Assembly (NCBI GenBank): GCA_020796225.1
Contig: CM036755.1
Location: 47,500,806-47,564,805, forward strand
Length of the DNA: 64,000 nucleotides
Direction: 5' to 3'
Source: Arion vulgaris
Taxonomy: Eukaryota; Mollusca; Gastropoda; Stylommatophora; Arionidae
Shown: positions 20,755 to 31,130 of the stretch, in pieces
Layout of the letters: each line of letters opens with the position of its first letter
How positions within the stretch are numbered: the stretch's first letter is position 1
The notes under the pieces: model-generated
Seen by the model: only the letters and a program-made list of their open reading frames with translations
The model's database searches: none
What the model was told of the DNA's origin: nothing
Program-made: the position numbers and the translations under genes

Positions 20755-21810
20755 ATCCAACGTTTTTTATATACTTGTGCGCATCTGTCTGACGGTTATA
20801 TACTTGTGTGCATCTGACTGACGGTTATATACTGGTGCGCATCTGACTGACGGTTATATACTTGTGCGTATCTGACTGACAGTTATATACTGGTGCGCAT
20901 CTGACGACGGTTATATACTGGGGCATCTGACTGAGAGTTATATACTGGTGCGCATCCGACTGACGGTTATATACTTGTGCGCATCTGACTGACGGTTATA
21001 TACTGGTGCGCATCTGACTGATGGTTATATACTGGTGCGCATCTGACTGACGGTTATATACTTGTGCGCATCTGACTGACGGTTATATACTGGTGCGCAT
21101 CTGACTGATGGTTATATACTGGTGCGCATCTGACTGACGGTTATATACTGGTGCGCATCTGACTGACGGTTATATACTGGTGCGCATCTGACTGACGGTT
21201 ATATACTGGTGCGCATCGACTGACGGTTATATACTGGTGCGCATCTGACTGACGGTAATATACTGGTGCACATCTGACTGACGGTTATATACTGGTGCGC
21301 ATCTGACTGACGGTTATATACTGGTGCGCATCTGACTGACGGTTATATACTTGTGCGCATCTGACTGACGGTTATATACTTGTGCGAATCTGACTGACGG
21401 TTATATACTTGTGCGCATCTGACTGACGGTTATATACTGGTGCGCATCTGACTGACGGTTATATACTGGTGCGCATCTGACTGACGGTTATATACTGGTG
21501 CGCATCTGACTGACGGTTATATACTTGTGCGCATCTGACTGACGGTTATATACTGGTGCGCATCTGACTGACGGTTATATACTGGTGCGCATCTGACTGA
21601 CGGTTATATACTGGTGCGCATCTGACTGACGGTTATATACTGGTGCGCATCTGACTGACGGTTATATACTGGTGCGCATCTGACTGACAGTTATATACTG
21701 GTCGCATCTGACTGACGAGTTATATACTGGTGCGCATCTGACTGACGTTATATACTGGTGCGCATCTGACGACGGTATATACTGGTGCGCATCTGACGAG
21801 GTTATAGAGC
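20755..21810 (+). repeat. 29-bp tandem array, about 36 units
   Basis: Unit CGGTTATATACTGGTGCGCA plus TCTGACTGA. G/T alternates at one site (CTGGTG / CTTGTG). Units at the right end (21690-21805) are shorter through deletions. Its flanks match the single-copy sequence at 15838-15960. Confidence 0.95.
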
Positions 21811-21899
21811 ATGGGCACCATGGGTCAGTTACAATAATAATACTAACAACATAAATAAAATAAAATAAATATTAACATTAATTTAAAGCAGTGGTACAC

Positions 21900-22015
21900 A
21901 TGAGAATATGGTTAATACATGAGAATATGGTTAATACATGAGAATATGGTTAATACATAGAATATGGTTAATACATAGAATATGGTTAATACATGGGATA
22001 TGTTAATACATGAGA
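21900..22015. repeat. Short repeat ATGAGAATATGGTTAATAC
   Basis: Five or six copies of a 19-20 bp unit, directly upstream of the LINE-g fragment. Confidence 0.8.
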
Positions 22016-22049
22016 ATGAATAAAACCAACCACCAATAACGGTATACAA

Positions 22050-22236
22050 TAAAAAGAGATCAGGTAATAGAGTCATGGGAAAACCAAGAAAAAGATGGAT
22101 AAACAATATCAAGACTACACTAAATAAACACAAGGTCGACTCATCTGGCACTGAAACACAAATTAAAGATCCCACGGATATGATTAACGCAAGAGTGGAC
22201 AACCAATTCCATCATACACCTGGGGTAAGACAATAG
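22050..22236 (+). mobile_element. LINE-g pol C-terminus
   Basis: VMGKPRKRWINNIKTTLNKH, KVDSSGTETQIKDPTDMINA and RVDNQFHHTPGVRQ-stop: the basic G-R-P-R-K-R-W segment and final D-R-x-x-W-type block of a LINE pol, open to its stop codon. The array that follows is built from its last codons. Confidence 0.8.
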
Positions 22237-22790
22237 ATATTAACACAACAATGGCGACTTATTTGGCCCTGGAACGGTAATTAAATCTCCCACCCCTACG
22301 GTTAACGGTGAGTGGACACAAATTAAATCTCCACCCTCGGTTAACGGTGAGTGGACAACAAATTAAATCTCCCACCCCTACGAGTTAACCGGTGAGAGTG
22401 GACAACAAATTAAATCTCCCACCCCTACGGTTAACGGTGAGATGGACAACATAAATTCACTACGTGGTAAGTGACACAAATTTCATCTCACCCTACGGTT
22501 AACGGTGAAGTGGACACAATTATCTCCACGTTAACGGTGAGAGTGGACAACAAATTAAATCTCCCACCCTACGGTTAACGGTGAGTGGACAAAATCATCT
22601 CCCTGAGAGTGGACAACAAATTACAATACTCAGCACAACACCTACGGTTAACGGTGAGTGGACAACAAATTAATCTCCACCCTACGGTTAACGGTGAGAG
22701 TGGACAACAAATGACATCTTCCACCCCTACGGTTACACGGTAGAGTGGACAACAAATACATCTTCCACCTGGGATAGGCAATAACAATAT
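22237..22790 (+). repeat. 45-bp array made of LINE-g terminal codons
   Basis: About 12 degenerate units with GGTTAACGGTGAGAGTGGAC, AACAAATTAAATCTCCCACC and CCTAC. The segment equals the LINE-g stretch that encodes I-K-D-P-T...N-A-R-V-D-N-Q at 22160-22210. Many units have single-base losses. Confidence 0.85.
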
Positions 22791-23040
22791 CAAGACCACA
22801 CTAAATAAACACGGATGTAACACAATAAGAGCGACTTATCTGGTTCTGGAACGCAAATTAAAGTTCCCACCCTAACGCTTAGTGGCAAGAGTGGACAACC
22901 AATTTTATCATTCAACTGGGGAAAGACATAACACAACAAGGGCGACTTATCTGGTCCTGGAACGCAAATTAAAGCTTCCACCCTAACGCTTAATGGCAAG
23001 AGTGGACAACCAATTTAATCATCTAGCTGATGAAAGACAA
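22781..23040 (+). mobile_element. LINE-g terminal segment, two tandem copies
   Basis: ATCAAGACCACACTAAATAA and ACACGGATGTAACAC begin the first copy. GGGCGACTTATCTGG-TCCTGG and GAACGCAAATTAAAG begin the second. Both end SGQPI / ARVDNQF-like and then GGGGAAAGAC or GATGAAAGAC. This is the same protein region as 22080-22236. Confidence 0.75.
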
Positions 23041-23334
23041 TAGACAATAATAACAAGTAAAATAGATGAAAACTTAATACTGACTACTAGTTTAATAGTT
23101 TTTTTATATCTATATTGTGCTTAAAAAAACAGAATCATACTATTATTTAGAAACATATTTTTTGTCTTGAAATTCTGAGCAACGATAAAGCTGAAGGAGT
23201 AAAATCGGGCCCCAGAATGTTTCACAGGGACGTCATAATGCCAGCGGGCCCCGTGTTGGACAGTGCTGCCCGACCTTCATATAATTTCCTGTATCTACGT
23301 GTTATCTGTGTGACCACCATCTCTTGTTTACTTT
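23041..23334. other. Unassigned flank of the DD83E element
   Basis: AT-rich, no motif recognised. Confidence 0.5.
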
Positions 23335-23336
23335 TA

Positions 23337-23443
23337 TAGTCTGTCCATTAATTCGTGAGCACGTTTGAAATTGATTTTCTCGAAAACTACCTGTTGGATC
23401 TCAGTGATTTTTTGCAAGCAGCCTTAGAATATCCATGACGCTA
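23337..23443 (+). repeat. Left terminal inverted repeat
   Basis: Contains GAGCACGTTTGAAATTGATT, CTCGAAAACTACCTGTTGGA and TTAGAATATCCATGACGCTA. The right copy is its reverse complement with about four differences. Confidence 0.95.
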
Positions 23444-23721
23444 GAGAAATATTTTTTCCAAGAAAATTTGATGTAGTTTGAAATATTTCTTCTTCAGTTT
23501 ATATTAAAATCAACCTCACCGGATTGTACACAATAGTAACAGATCTACGGTACACAGACGCGTTGTTCTAAAAATACATTATGGTAACATAGAAATATCG
23601 TGAGTATACAACAATTTCACGAAATCCCGTGCACCTAACCAAGTCGACTTTGAAAGCGGAAAGCATATTACGTTATAATTGGGATACCGTTGTATAGTTA
23701 TAGGCGTATCTCGCTATTTGA

Positions 23722-25047
23722 ATGAAGCTATTGTATCATATTTGTTGGCTTATCAAAACTGACATTGATATCACATTCATAATGAGTCTGAAGTGCACAT
23801 TTATAACAATGCAGAAGGTTACAGTTTTACTATACCAACACTTCCGTAGGGAATCTAAGAGAGGTCATCTATATTGCGATATTCATAACCCTGAGAAACG
23901 AGCGCAACTGGCGCTTGGTCTGAATAGAGAATCCTTTTCCCGATGGATTAAACAGGACACAAAGTGCACTAATGTCAAGCAAGGACGGAAAGAACAATTG
24001 ACGACTTTGACATAGATGTCATAAGACGGAGCTCTTGAAAATGTTTGCGACAAATCAACTTGTTACTCTCAGGAAACTGAAATTAAAACTGCAATCAGAT
24101 TGCAGCATAGACATTTCTAAAAGTACTCTATGAAAAATTGTAAGAGCCGCCGGCTTTACCTTCAGAAAACTATAGGCGGCAGGAATATTATTTGTGAAAA
24201 GCCACATTTAATTGCTGCCCGAAGTAAATACCTGAGGCAGATCCCTGAGCGGCGGAGGCAAGGCTATGCTATTGTATATTTGGACGAATCCTGGGTCAAT
24301 GCTCACCACACCAATGCTAAAGAATGGCAATCAGTAGACGGTGAACAGAAAGAAAAATACCAAGCAGCAAAGGCCAGCGTATTATACTAACACATGCAGG
24401 AAGCAGTGAAGAAGGTCTTGTCCATGACGATGGACTTATTTTCCAAACAAAAAGTACCGACGGTAGGGACTACGACACATGAAATGAATGGACATATTTT
24501 CAGGCACTGGATGGAGAAAGATCTACTTCCAATTCTAAACAGACCATCATGATTGGTAATGGATAATGCATCCTATCACAACGCAGTATCAGCGGAAGAC
24601 AAAGTACCAACTGCGTCAAATACAAAAGATCAAATTAGGACTTGGCTTGCTAAGGAAAATGTCAGCTTCGATGATACATATTTGAAACCCGAGTTGTTGC
24701 ATCTGGTGAGGATGACAAATAAGACAAAGGTGTTTCATATTGACAAAATCATTGCGGAATACGGCCACACGTCTTTGCGACTACCTCCATATCATGCTCA
24801 CCTCAATCCGATAGAGCTTGTCTGGGCTAAAGTAAAAGAGCAAGTTGCCGAACAGAACAGGACGTTTAAAATGTGTGATGTTGAAGTTCTGACACGTGAG
24901 TCCTTCTCAATGATAGACATGCAGTTCTGGAAGAAGTGTGTTGAACATGTGCTCCGAGAGGAAGACGAGTACTGGCACCGAGATGGATTACAATTTGTCC
25001 AGCCAGTAACAATTATCAACCTCATGGAATTGTCAGATTCGGGATGA
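23722..25047 (+). pseudogene. DDE transposase, frameshifted
   Basis: The N-terminal region shows GLNRESFSRWIKQD. The helix-turn-helix part (LVTLRKLKLKLQ, DISKSTL) lies in another frame at 24050-24125. The catalytic domain contains YLDESWVNAHHTN (first D, about 24285), LVHDDGLIFQTKS in a shifted frame, VMDNASYHNAV (second D, 24562) and HLNPIELVWAKVKEQ (E, about 24814). D to E spacing is 83 residues by my count. In-frame stops at 24013, 24022 and 24112 and frame changes near 24000, 24020, 24170, 24385, 24510 and 24550 make it inactive. The last 164 codons are intact. Confidence 0.85.
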
Positions 25048-25417
25048 TACAAATCATATTTTGATTACAGACTGAGAAATAGCAACGTATACATTTCCAT
25101 ATCCAAATGCGTCTACCATCATACAATTTGTGGTGAAGTTAAGACACCCTGGGGTCTAATGGTGACCGAAGGGAGGACTAACTGTTGCATATTGTATCCA
25201 AGTTCACGATTGCACATAAAGGGCAGCACACTTAATTACTTGACCTATCAAGTTAATATGGAGATACACCTATGAATAGAATTGACATGGACAAATTCCA
25301 GGGATACTGTAAAATCTAAAAGTTGAGCCCCCGTATTTGCAATTGTCATAAAAGATCAAAGGAATTCGCCGATGTGCAAAATCCGTAGCATCTATGGACT
25401 ACTGGTTAGCTTTATTT

Positions 25418-25524
25418 TAGCGTCATGGATATTCTAAGGCTGCATGCAAAAAATCACTGAGATCCAACAGGTAGTTTTCGAGAAAATCAATTTCAAACGT
25501 GCTCTCGAATTAATGAACAGACTA
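25418..25524 (-). repeat. Right terminal inverted repeat
   Basis: Reads TAGCGTCATGGATATTCTAA through CATTAATTCG-complement to AACAGACTA, mirror of 23337-23443. Confidence 0.95.
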
Positions 25525-25577
25525 TAGAAATCAATTCCTGGCTGCTGATTTTGTTGGACTAAAAGATTCTGATCATA

Positions 25578-25850
25578 TGGGGGTCTCACTGGCTGAGTGG
25601 TTAAGCCCTTTGCTTTGCGAGTCGAAGGTCGTGTATTCGAATCCGGACCGTGCCGTTCTAGTTCACGAGTGCAGTTATTTTTCCAGAGACCCCTAGGATT
25701 GCTGCCAGAGCTACGGAGTTCGTGTTTTGTGCAATACTCTCAGCAGGTGGCGTGCCATTTCTGCGGAGAGGGACTGAGCCATATGGGGTAAAACCCGGTG
25801 CAATGAAGTCAATCCTTCGGCTTTAAAACCCTTTTATTCTGATATTTCCA
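25578..25850 (+). mobile_element. SINE-5, most complete copy
   Basis: The head is a Ser/Leu-like tRNA half: TGGCTGAGTGG (perfect A box, TRGCNNAGYGG), then TTTGCGAGTCGAAGGTCGTG and TATTCGAATCC (B box with one change). The body is CCGTTCTAGTTCACGAGTGC, CAGAGCTACGGAGTTCGTG, a TGGCGTGCCATTTCTGC segment and CAATGAAGTCAATCCTTC. Single head, unlike the copy at 53245-54153. No clear TSD was found. Confidence 0.85.
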
Positions 25851-25966
25851 AGACTAATTGTGTAGAAAGATAAAGAGTGTTGACATTTCCTTTCATGTTG
25901 TTCTACATTGTCTCATGCTATTGAGGATGACATCACTTACATAATTCTACTTGAAAGGTCTTGAGC

Positions 25967-26030
25967 AGTGGTTCTCAACTTTTTCACACTTGTGTACCCC
26001 TTTTATTGGTTATTTATTACTGAACTGACG
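25967..26030 (+). mobile_element. hAT-type end, fragment
   Basis: CAGTGGTTCTCAACTTTTTC followed by TTGTGTACCCC resembles the conserved terminus of hAT elements (compare 47794). No matching right end was found nearby. Confidence 0.5.
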
Positions 26031-26117
26031 TCCCAGCACTAGACAGACCCATAGGTGCTCAGTCTCCACCAACAGATGTCGAAGGGTGTGCATACTGATG
26101 GTTTCTTTGGCTCACTA

Positions 26118-26385
26118 TTTCTTCTTCTTTATCTTCAAAAGCTCCATATCGACCACTTGTTAACCACTCTGTGTGATTTGTATGTGATTTGAACCTAAGA
26201 GCGATTTTACATTATGCCAGTTCACTCGCCTACAAGTAGGCCAGCACATCCAATTTCTGCGACGTTTTTTATTTACTAGGGTAGTTTTCCTAGGACCCTA
26301 CATCGGTCGTCTCTTACGACATGCATTGTAGGTTGCAGTGGTACTATTCTTTGCTTCCCTAGCGGGCCCCGGCACCACACAGGTG
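26118..26385 (-). mobile_element. SINE-2 copy (minus) with probable TSD
   Basis: Complete from the antisense tail to GGGCCCCGGCACCACACAGG. GGCTCACTA (26109-26117) and GGCTCGCTA (26386-26394) differ at one position and are the likely TSD. Confidence 0.85.
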
Positions 26386-26499
26386 GGCTCGCTAGTTAAA
26401 CAAACTCCTCTCTCTCTCTGTCACTCAAGCATCCATCTCTATTTGTAGAACGTATAATTCCAAATTCCTAAATCTTGTATTGATTTCACGTCAATTGTA

Positions 26500-26866
26500 G
26501 CGTAGTCATTCAGCAGTAGTTCGTAACAAGACTGAAGAACATCCCCTTATCCATCCTAAACTCCCCAACAATCGATGCAAGTCTGTCCATTCTCTCGTTG
26601 TCGCGAACACCTGCATGAGCAGGACAGTAGATCCACGAGAGTCTCTGTAGGTTGGAAACCTCTTTAGACGACATCCAATCCTTCCGCAACATGCCGTTCT
26701 TGATCTTTCGAAGCATTGACTGAGAGTCATAAAAAACAAAGGCTGCATTAAACGGAGTCCTAGAGATCGAATGAAGGACAGCAGTAACTGCCTCAGCCTT
26801 CATCCTCAAACTGGAAGTAGTTCTTGCGAGCCTCGGCAACACACTGACGATATCACATTGGGACAA
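26500..26866 (-). pseudogene. LINE-h RNase H domain, 118 codons open
   Basis: The minus strand shows ARTTSSLRMKAEAVTAVL (catalytic Glu), NAAFVFYDSQSMLRKIKNG (catalytic Asp), DWMSSKEVSNLQRLSWIYCP and AHAGVRDNERMDRLASI (His; the last Asp within M-D-R-L-A). Strand order matches a LINE-encoded RNase H1-like domain. It is open throughout, but the domain start and the RT are absent, so it is a truncated copy. Compare 45515-46227 and 52975. Confidence 0.8.
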
Positions 26867-26969
26867 CCGATACCATCAATGGAAGACGAGATAGTGGAAA
26901 ACAGAGAATATTCAGGACAGTCTCATGGAATGGCCTCAATGGTCAGGAGAGTAGCCAATCTGGGGATCT

Positions 26970-27062
26970 AGGATCGCTGGAGTGGGCGTCTGACCGAATA
27001 GATTAGATAGTGGGCTCCATTCGGGAAACCGAGTTCAATCCCGATAGGCAACATGAGTTTTT
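26970..27062 (+). mobile_element. tRNA-like sequence, probably a SINE head
   Basis: GGAGTGGGCGTCTGACCGAA, then GGGCTCCATTCGGGAAACCG and GAGTTCAATCCCGATAGG: A-box-like and B-box-like blocks at tRNA spacing. No full cloverleaf is apparent and no other copy was found in the window. Confidence 0.35.
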
Positions 27063-27685
27063 CTGTCAGGAGCATGAAAAAATCATAACACGAATTCGAA
27101 AGTAATTAATTTATTTTTCATGTTTGTTGGTCTGCAATGTCCTCGATATAGCAAACAAATTTGCTTAGGTTGAAAGACGTGCCTCAGATAAAGAGGATTT
27201 AATCCCCTACACAACAAACAAACAATAACAGTTTCGTGACGACTGCACTAGCTCGCAGCCAACTCTAAACCGGCTATGACTAGCAATGTGGCCATTAAAT
27301 TCTACAGGCACAAGTCCCCCCTGTCCGACTCCGCCCTAATAAGCGATATTACAAGCATTAATAACAGTTTTTGTTATGATCGCTTGCGTTAACCGACATG
27401 GCACATGATGTTTATGTCAGCAGTATTGGAACATAAGAAAATACAGGCTCAGATGAACGTAGTGGAACCATATATATTTTCTCCCGAATCGACTTGTAAA
27501 GCGTAGCTTGCTTGCTATATGTCGCTACGTATTGCTACGTTTAACATCTCTGACATTTATGATATCGATCTGTTCATAAATGACTTGTGTAGAAAATGTT
27601 GAACACCGTTTAATAGAAGAAAAAACACTACATTTTTATATATTTATATTTAGCTTATAATAATAAATAATAATTCCTCTCGTAT
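27063..27685. other. Unassigned
   Basis: No protein motif or repeat recognised. AT-rich towards 27,660. Confidence 0.5.
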
Positions 27686-27689
27686 CAGT

Positions 27690-28070
27690 ATACGTTACAT
27701 AGGGTCTGCAAACAATTTCTCTATACCGCTCTGTCCTGGGCAACTCGCTCAATCTCCTCCATGAAACTGAGAGCGATATTCATTGCCTCTCTCAGCAAAG
27801 TTTGTTTCAGGGTCTCATTAGGTCGTCCTCTCTGTTTTGAACCCATTTCATCCCACTTCAATGCCTGCTTTGATTATTCAAAATTGATCATTTCTCCTCA
27901 AGGTGTGCCCAACATATCTCCATCTTCTCTTTCTTATAACAGTTGTCACTAGTGGTTGACCAGACATTTTCCTCAAGGTGTGTCCAACATATCTCCATCT
28001 TCTCTTTCTTATAACAGTTGTCACTAGTGGTTGACCAGACATTTCTCTGATTTCATTCTAGGTCATAGGC
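27690..28070 (-). mobile_element. LINE-c C-terminal fragment (minus)
   Basis: The reverse complement encodes the same blocks as 12970-13340: RRRWRYVGHTLR-like residues, IEALKWDEMGSK-like, RGRPNETLKQTLLREAMNIA-like, then a V-A-Q-D-R-A-V block and a CCCTATGTAACGTATAC terminus. It carries the same 75/76-bp internal duplication (27896-27970 and 27971-28045). Confidence 0.8.
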
Positions 28071-28090
28071 GTCCTTTCTATGTAAGCTTT

Positions 28091-28255
28091 CACATACACA
28101 TCACAAAGAGTGGCTTAACAAGTGGTCGATATGTAGCGTTGGATGAAGAAGAAGAAGAGGAAGATATTAAACAGTGTCTATACTCTATCTTCTTTTTCTT
28201 CATCCAACGCTTCATATCGACCACTTGTTAAGCCACTCTTTGTGATGTGTATGTG
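28091..28255. repeat. 68-bp inverted repeat of SINE-2 tails
   Basis: The arms at 28091-28158 (plus) and 28188-28255 (minus) both contain CACATACACATCACAAAGAG, TGGCTTAACAAGTGGTCGAT and GCGTTGGATGAAGAA. They match except at about two positions and are separated by 29 bp. The shared GTTGGATG differs from GTTCGAAG in other SINE-2 copies, so one arm was copied from the other. Confidence 0.9.
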
Positions 28256-28269
28256 AGCTGAGCATAAGA

Positions 28270-28640
28270 GCGATTATTATCAATTATCACTTATATGAGG
28301 ATTATCATCATAGCACTCCGGACATGTCCATAGTTGCTCCGATCTTCGCCTCAACAAATCAAGCATCGTCCAGCGGCCCAACACGCCAGTTCGATGTTGA
28401 TTAATGAATTTCTTTGCATGTTTGGTATGTCGTTCTTTTCGGGCTGCACCAATATTGACACCCATCTCTCTCAATCTGGTCAGCGGTTGGGATTCACAGT
28501 CCTGAAACTACTCTGTTCGGAAAGTATCAATGCGTGAAGAATGTCATTTTGGTCCATGGCAGTTCACTCAAATATTGTATCCATGCCAGCCAATTTATCA
28601 GCTCGTTCATTACACCTGACTCCTTCGTATCCAGGAACAA
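28270..28640 (-). mobile_element. LINE-h C-terminus, non-expanded copy (minus)
   Basis: Reading on minus: FIFVPGYEGVRCNERADKLA (RNase H end, with N-E-R-A-D), then MDQNDILHAL, a single S-F-R-T-V-N-P unit, REMGVNIGAARKERHTKHAK, KFINQHRTGVLGRW and LRRRSEQLWTCPECYDDNPH, ending ISDN-stop at 28280. It is the direct comparator for the expanded copy at 16870-17765. Confidence 0.85.
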
Positions 28641-28666
28641 AAATGAAAATGATATCTCTGAACCCA

Positions 28667-28835
28667 GTCTAATAGCGATTGTACGTTGTGTCAGTTATAC
28701 GCCTACAAGTATATCCGATTTCTGCGACGCTTTTTATTTACTCGGGTAGCTTCCCAAGGCCCTATCTTAGTCGCCTCTAACGACATGTCTTGTAGGGCGC
28801 AGTGTTACTACTCCTGTAGCGGGGAATTGAGATAC
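28667..28835 (-). mobile_element. SINE-2 copy (minus), truncated
   Basis: Contains TAATAGCGATTGTACGTTGT, TTTCTGCGACGCTTTTTATT, TACTCGGGTAGCTTCCC and CATGTCTTGTAGGGCGCAGT. The tail is missing because it abuts LINE-h. Confidence 0.8.
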
Positions 28836-29480
28836 CAGTTTTTTTTTCCCTTCCCTTATCTTAGTTACAAGCTCCAAGCAGATCAGAGAAGTACCCAGGG
28901 ACAGTGAGGGTAGTCTGATTTAGGGACATATTATTTTTGGACATTTTCAATTCAGCGATTCATAGGGGCAGAGAGGTACACAGGGACAGTCAGTGAGGGT
29001 AATCTGATTCAGGGGCAGATAATTTTAGGACATTTTCATTTCAGCGATTCAGAGGGGCAGAGACACACCCAGCGATAGTCAGTGTAGGTAGTCTGAGTCT
29101 GAAACAGATACAGACAGAAAGGAATCGACAAGTCAAGGAGTGTAGTCTAGAATAAGAGACACACGCAGTTAATATTCTCCAGCAGACAGTGTAGAAGAGA
29201 TACACAGAATAGCTAGAGAACAGAGCAGCGATTCAGAGGATAGTCCTGAGACTGTATTAGACTTCAACAGTCAATATTCGCTAGTCTATGATAAGAGGTT
29301 CATGATGACTACAAGATATCTACGTATCCCATCCCTAGAACAAAACTTTGACATTCTATTCTAACAGGAGGAAATATTTAGGAGAGCAGAACATTTGTAA
29401 CTTTTTACTAGAGAAAAGGTGTGGTAATGTGAAAAAATTTATATTATTGATTAATTTTGATGTTGTATTGATAAATTATA
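28836..29480. repeat. Unclassified repeat with 89-bp internal units
   Basis: AGTGAGGGTAGTCTGATT starts units at 28903, 28992 and 29081, each containing GGACATTTTCA and TCAGCGATTCA. The remainder is non-coding and resembles LTR-type sequence in composition, but no matching ends were found. Confidence 0.5.
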
Positions 29481-29499
29481 TATTTATAATTTTCTTGTA

Positions 29500-30450
29500 G
29501 ATTCTAATTGTGAAAAATAAACAAAATGTAATCTCGTATGAGATATAATAACCTTCGGTATGATAGTTGAATGTTCAGATTGATAGTATGAATGCGAGAT
29601 TAGGATACGATTACAGATTGATAGCAGTGACCAGGATATAAAGGAAACAGTATAGATACGATAATCATGACAGTTTGGGTTTCCAGTAACCAAATGATAG
29701 GTATAAATGTAGTGGAATAATCTAGACAGTTTTGTGTTGCAGTAACCCAAAGATAGTGAAAATGTGTAAGAAAATCTTGATAGCTTGTGTTGCAGAACCA
29801 AAGATAGTCTATAAATTAGTTAGGAAATAATCATGATAGTTTTGTTTGCAGTAACCAAATGATAGCTAAATGAGTAGAAAAACCATTACATTTTCTGGTC
29901 ATCAAGATAAGAATAATCAAGAATATAGAAGGTTGAGAAATATTTAAGCTCTGCTCTCTTAGTCAATATTTAAAAGATTTAACAGTATATCATAAGAAAG
30001 TCAAATCATCTACTGAGCATGGGCACATCTCTAAACCTGTTTGAAAGGACCAAAACCCTTTCAGAACCTTCCACAAGAAAGTACTAATTGGGATGTAAAC
30101 CTTACAAGATCTCCACTGCTAAAGAATTTATCACAGGAGATCTAAAACTCACCTTTTAATCTATAGGCTTCTGAAAGATAAACTAACTAACTAACTAAGT
30201 GTAGATACGATAATCTATTACAGTTTTGTGTTGCCAGTAACCAAATGATAGTCTAAGTGTAGTAGCGAAATAATCTATTACATTTTCTGGTGCAGTAACC
30301 GAGGATAAAAGAATAATCAAGAATATAGAAGGGTTGAGTAAATATCTATTAAACTCCTTGCTCCCCTTGCGAGCCTCGGCATATATTTAAAAGATTTAAT
30401 AGTATATCATAAGAAAGTCAAATCATCTACGTGGAGCATGGGCACATTCT
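29500..30450 (+). repeat. Degenerate 58-60 bp repeats and 150-bp duplication
   Basis: TAGATACGATAATCATGACA and CCAGTAACCAAATGATAG recur about nine times. A longer stretch with AAGAATAATCAAGAATATAG and AAGAAAGTCAAATCATCTAC occurs at 29900-30020 and again at 30300-30445. Confidence 0.7.
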
Positions 30451-30544
30451 TCTTCTTCTCTTCTCTAATCATGTTTTGCCTCATAGCGTAAGGCCGAAAA
30501 CTTCCGTTTCAGATACGCTCGTCCTACAATAGTAGGGGCTAACT

Positions 30545-30940
30545 GGGGCGCAACGTTCTAACCGTTCTTGGCAAAGTCTTTTTATATATCACAATAAGAA
30601 TGTTCTTGGCAAAGTCTTTTTATATATCACAATAAGAATGTTCTTGGCAAAGTCTTTTATATATCACAATAAGATGATCTTGCAAAGTCTTTTATATATC
30701 ACAATAAGAATGTTCTTGGCAAAGTCTTTTTATATATCACAATAAGAATGATCTTGGCAAAGTCTTTTTATATATCACAATAAGAATGTTCTTGGCAAAG
30801 TCTTTTTATATATCACAATAAGAATGTTCTTGGCAAAGTCTTTTTATATATCACAATAAGAATGTTCTGCAAGTCTTTATTAATCACAATAAGAATGATC
30901 TTGGCAAAGTCTTTTTATATATCACAATAAGAATGTTCAA
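30545..30940 (+). repeat. 38-bp array derived from a SINE tail
   Basis: Ten units of TTCTTGGCAAAGTCTTTTTA plus TATATCACAATAAGAATG. The same words occur once in SINE tails (1635-1660; on minus at 54770-54800). After the last unit the sequence continues CAAAATTGTCGAGAAGAACG and AACGAAAC, the normal SINE-1 3' end, so the array lies inside a SINE tail. Confidence 0.85.
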
Positions 30941-30959
30941 AATTGTCGAGAAGAACGAA

Positions 30960-31130
30960 CGAAACAAACAAACAAAAAGCCTCACAACGTCCCGATAAGA
31001 AGAGATTTCTAGAACAGGTATTTGTGTTCTTGATAAATAATGGACACATACATGGACATTATTTATCAACACCACCTTGAATGGATTCACCTTAAGGTTA
31101 GACATACTGCAGGATTTCACGCTCATGTAA
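30960..31130 (-). mobile_element. LINE-e 3' segment, single copy (minus)
   Basis: The minus strand reads MSNLKVNPFKVVLINN and PVLEISSYRDVVR, the latter equal to the unit of the 67-bp array at 4245-4590 (LEISSYPDTVR). Confidence 0.6.

Larger units (their letters stand above)
23337..25524. mobile_element. Tc1/mariner-superfamily element, DD83E type
   Basis: A 2188-bp element bounded by 107-bp terminal inverted repeats (23337-23443 and 25418-25524) that differ at only a few positions. TA lies immediately outside on both sides (23335-23336 and 25525-25526), the TSD of this superfamily. The outermost bases are TAGTCTGTYCATTAATTCG. It encodes one transposase pseudogene in the plus orientation. The distance of 83 residues between second D and E places it nearest the DD82E group called Sailor, which I recall as reported from aquatic invertebrates. 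The assignment is inference. Confidence 0.9.

Noticed and set aside
25590..25660. Functional tRNA-Ser/Leu gene
   Set aside because: The A and B boxes are present but no 3' acceptor strand pairs with the start, and a SINE body follows directly.
28898..29480. LTR of a retrotransposon
   Set aside because: Repeated 89-bp units and composition are suggestive, but no TG...CA ends, TSD or coding region could be found.
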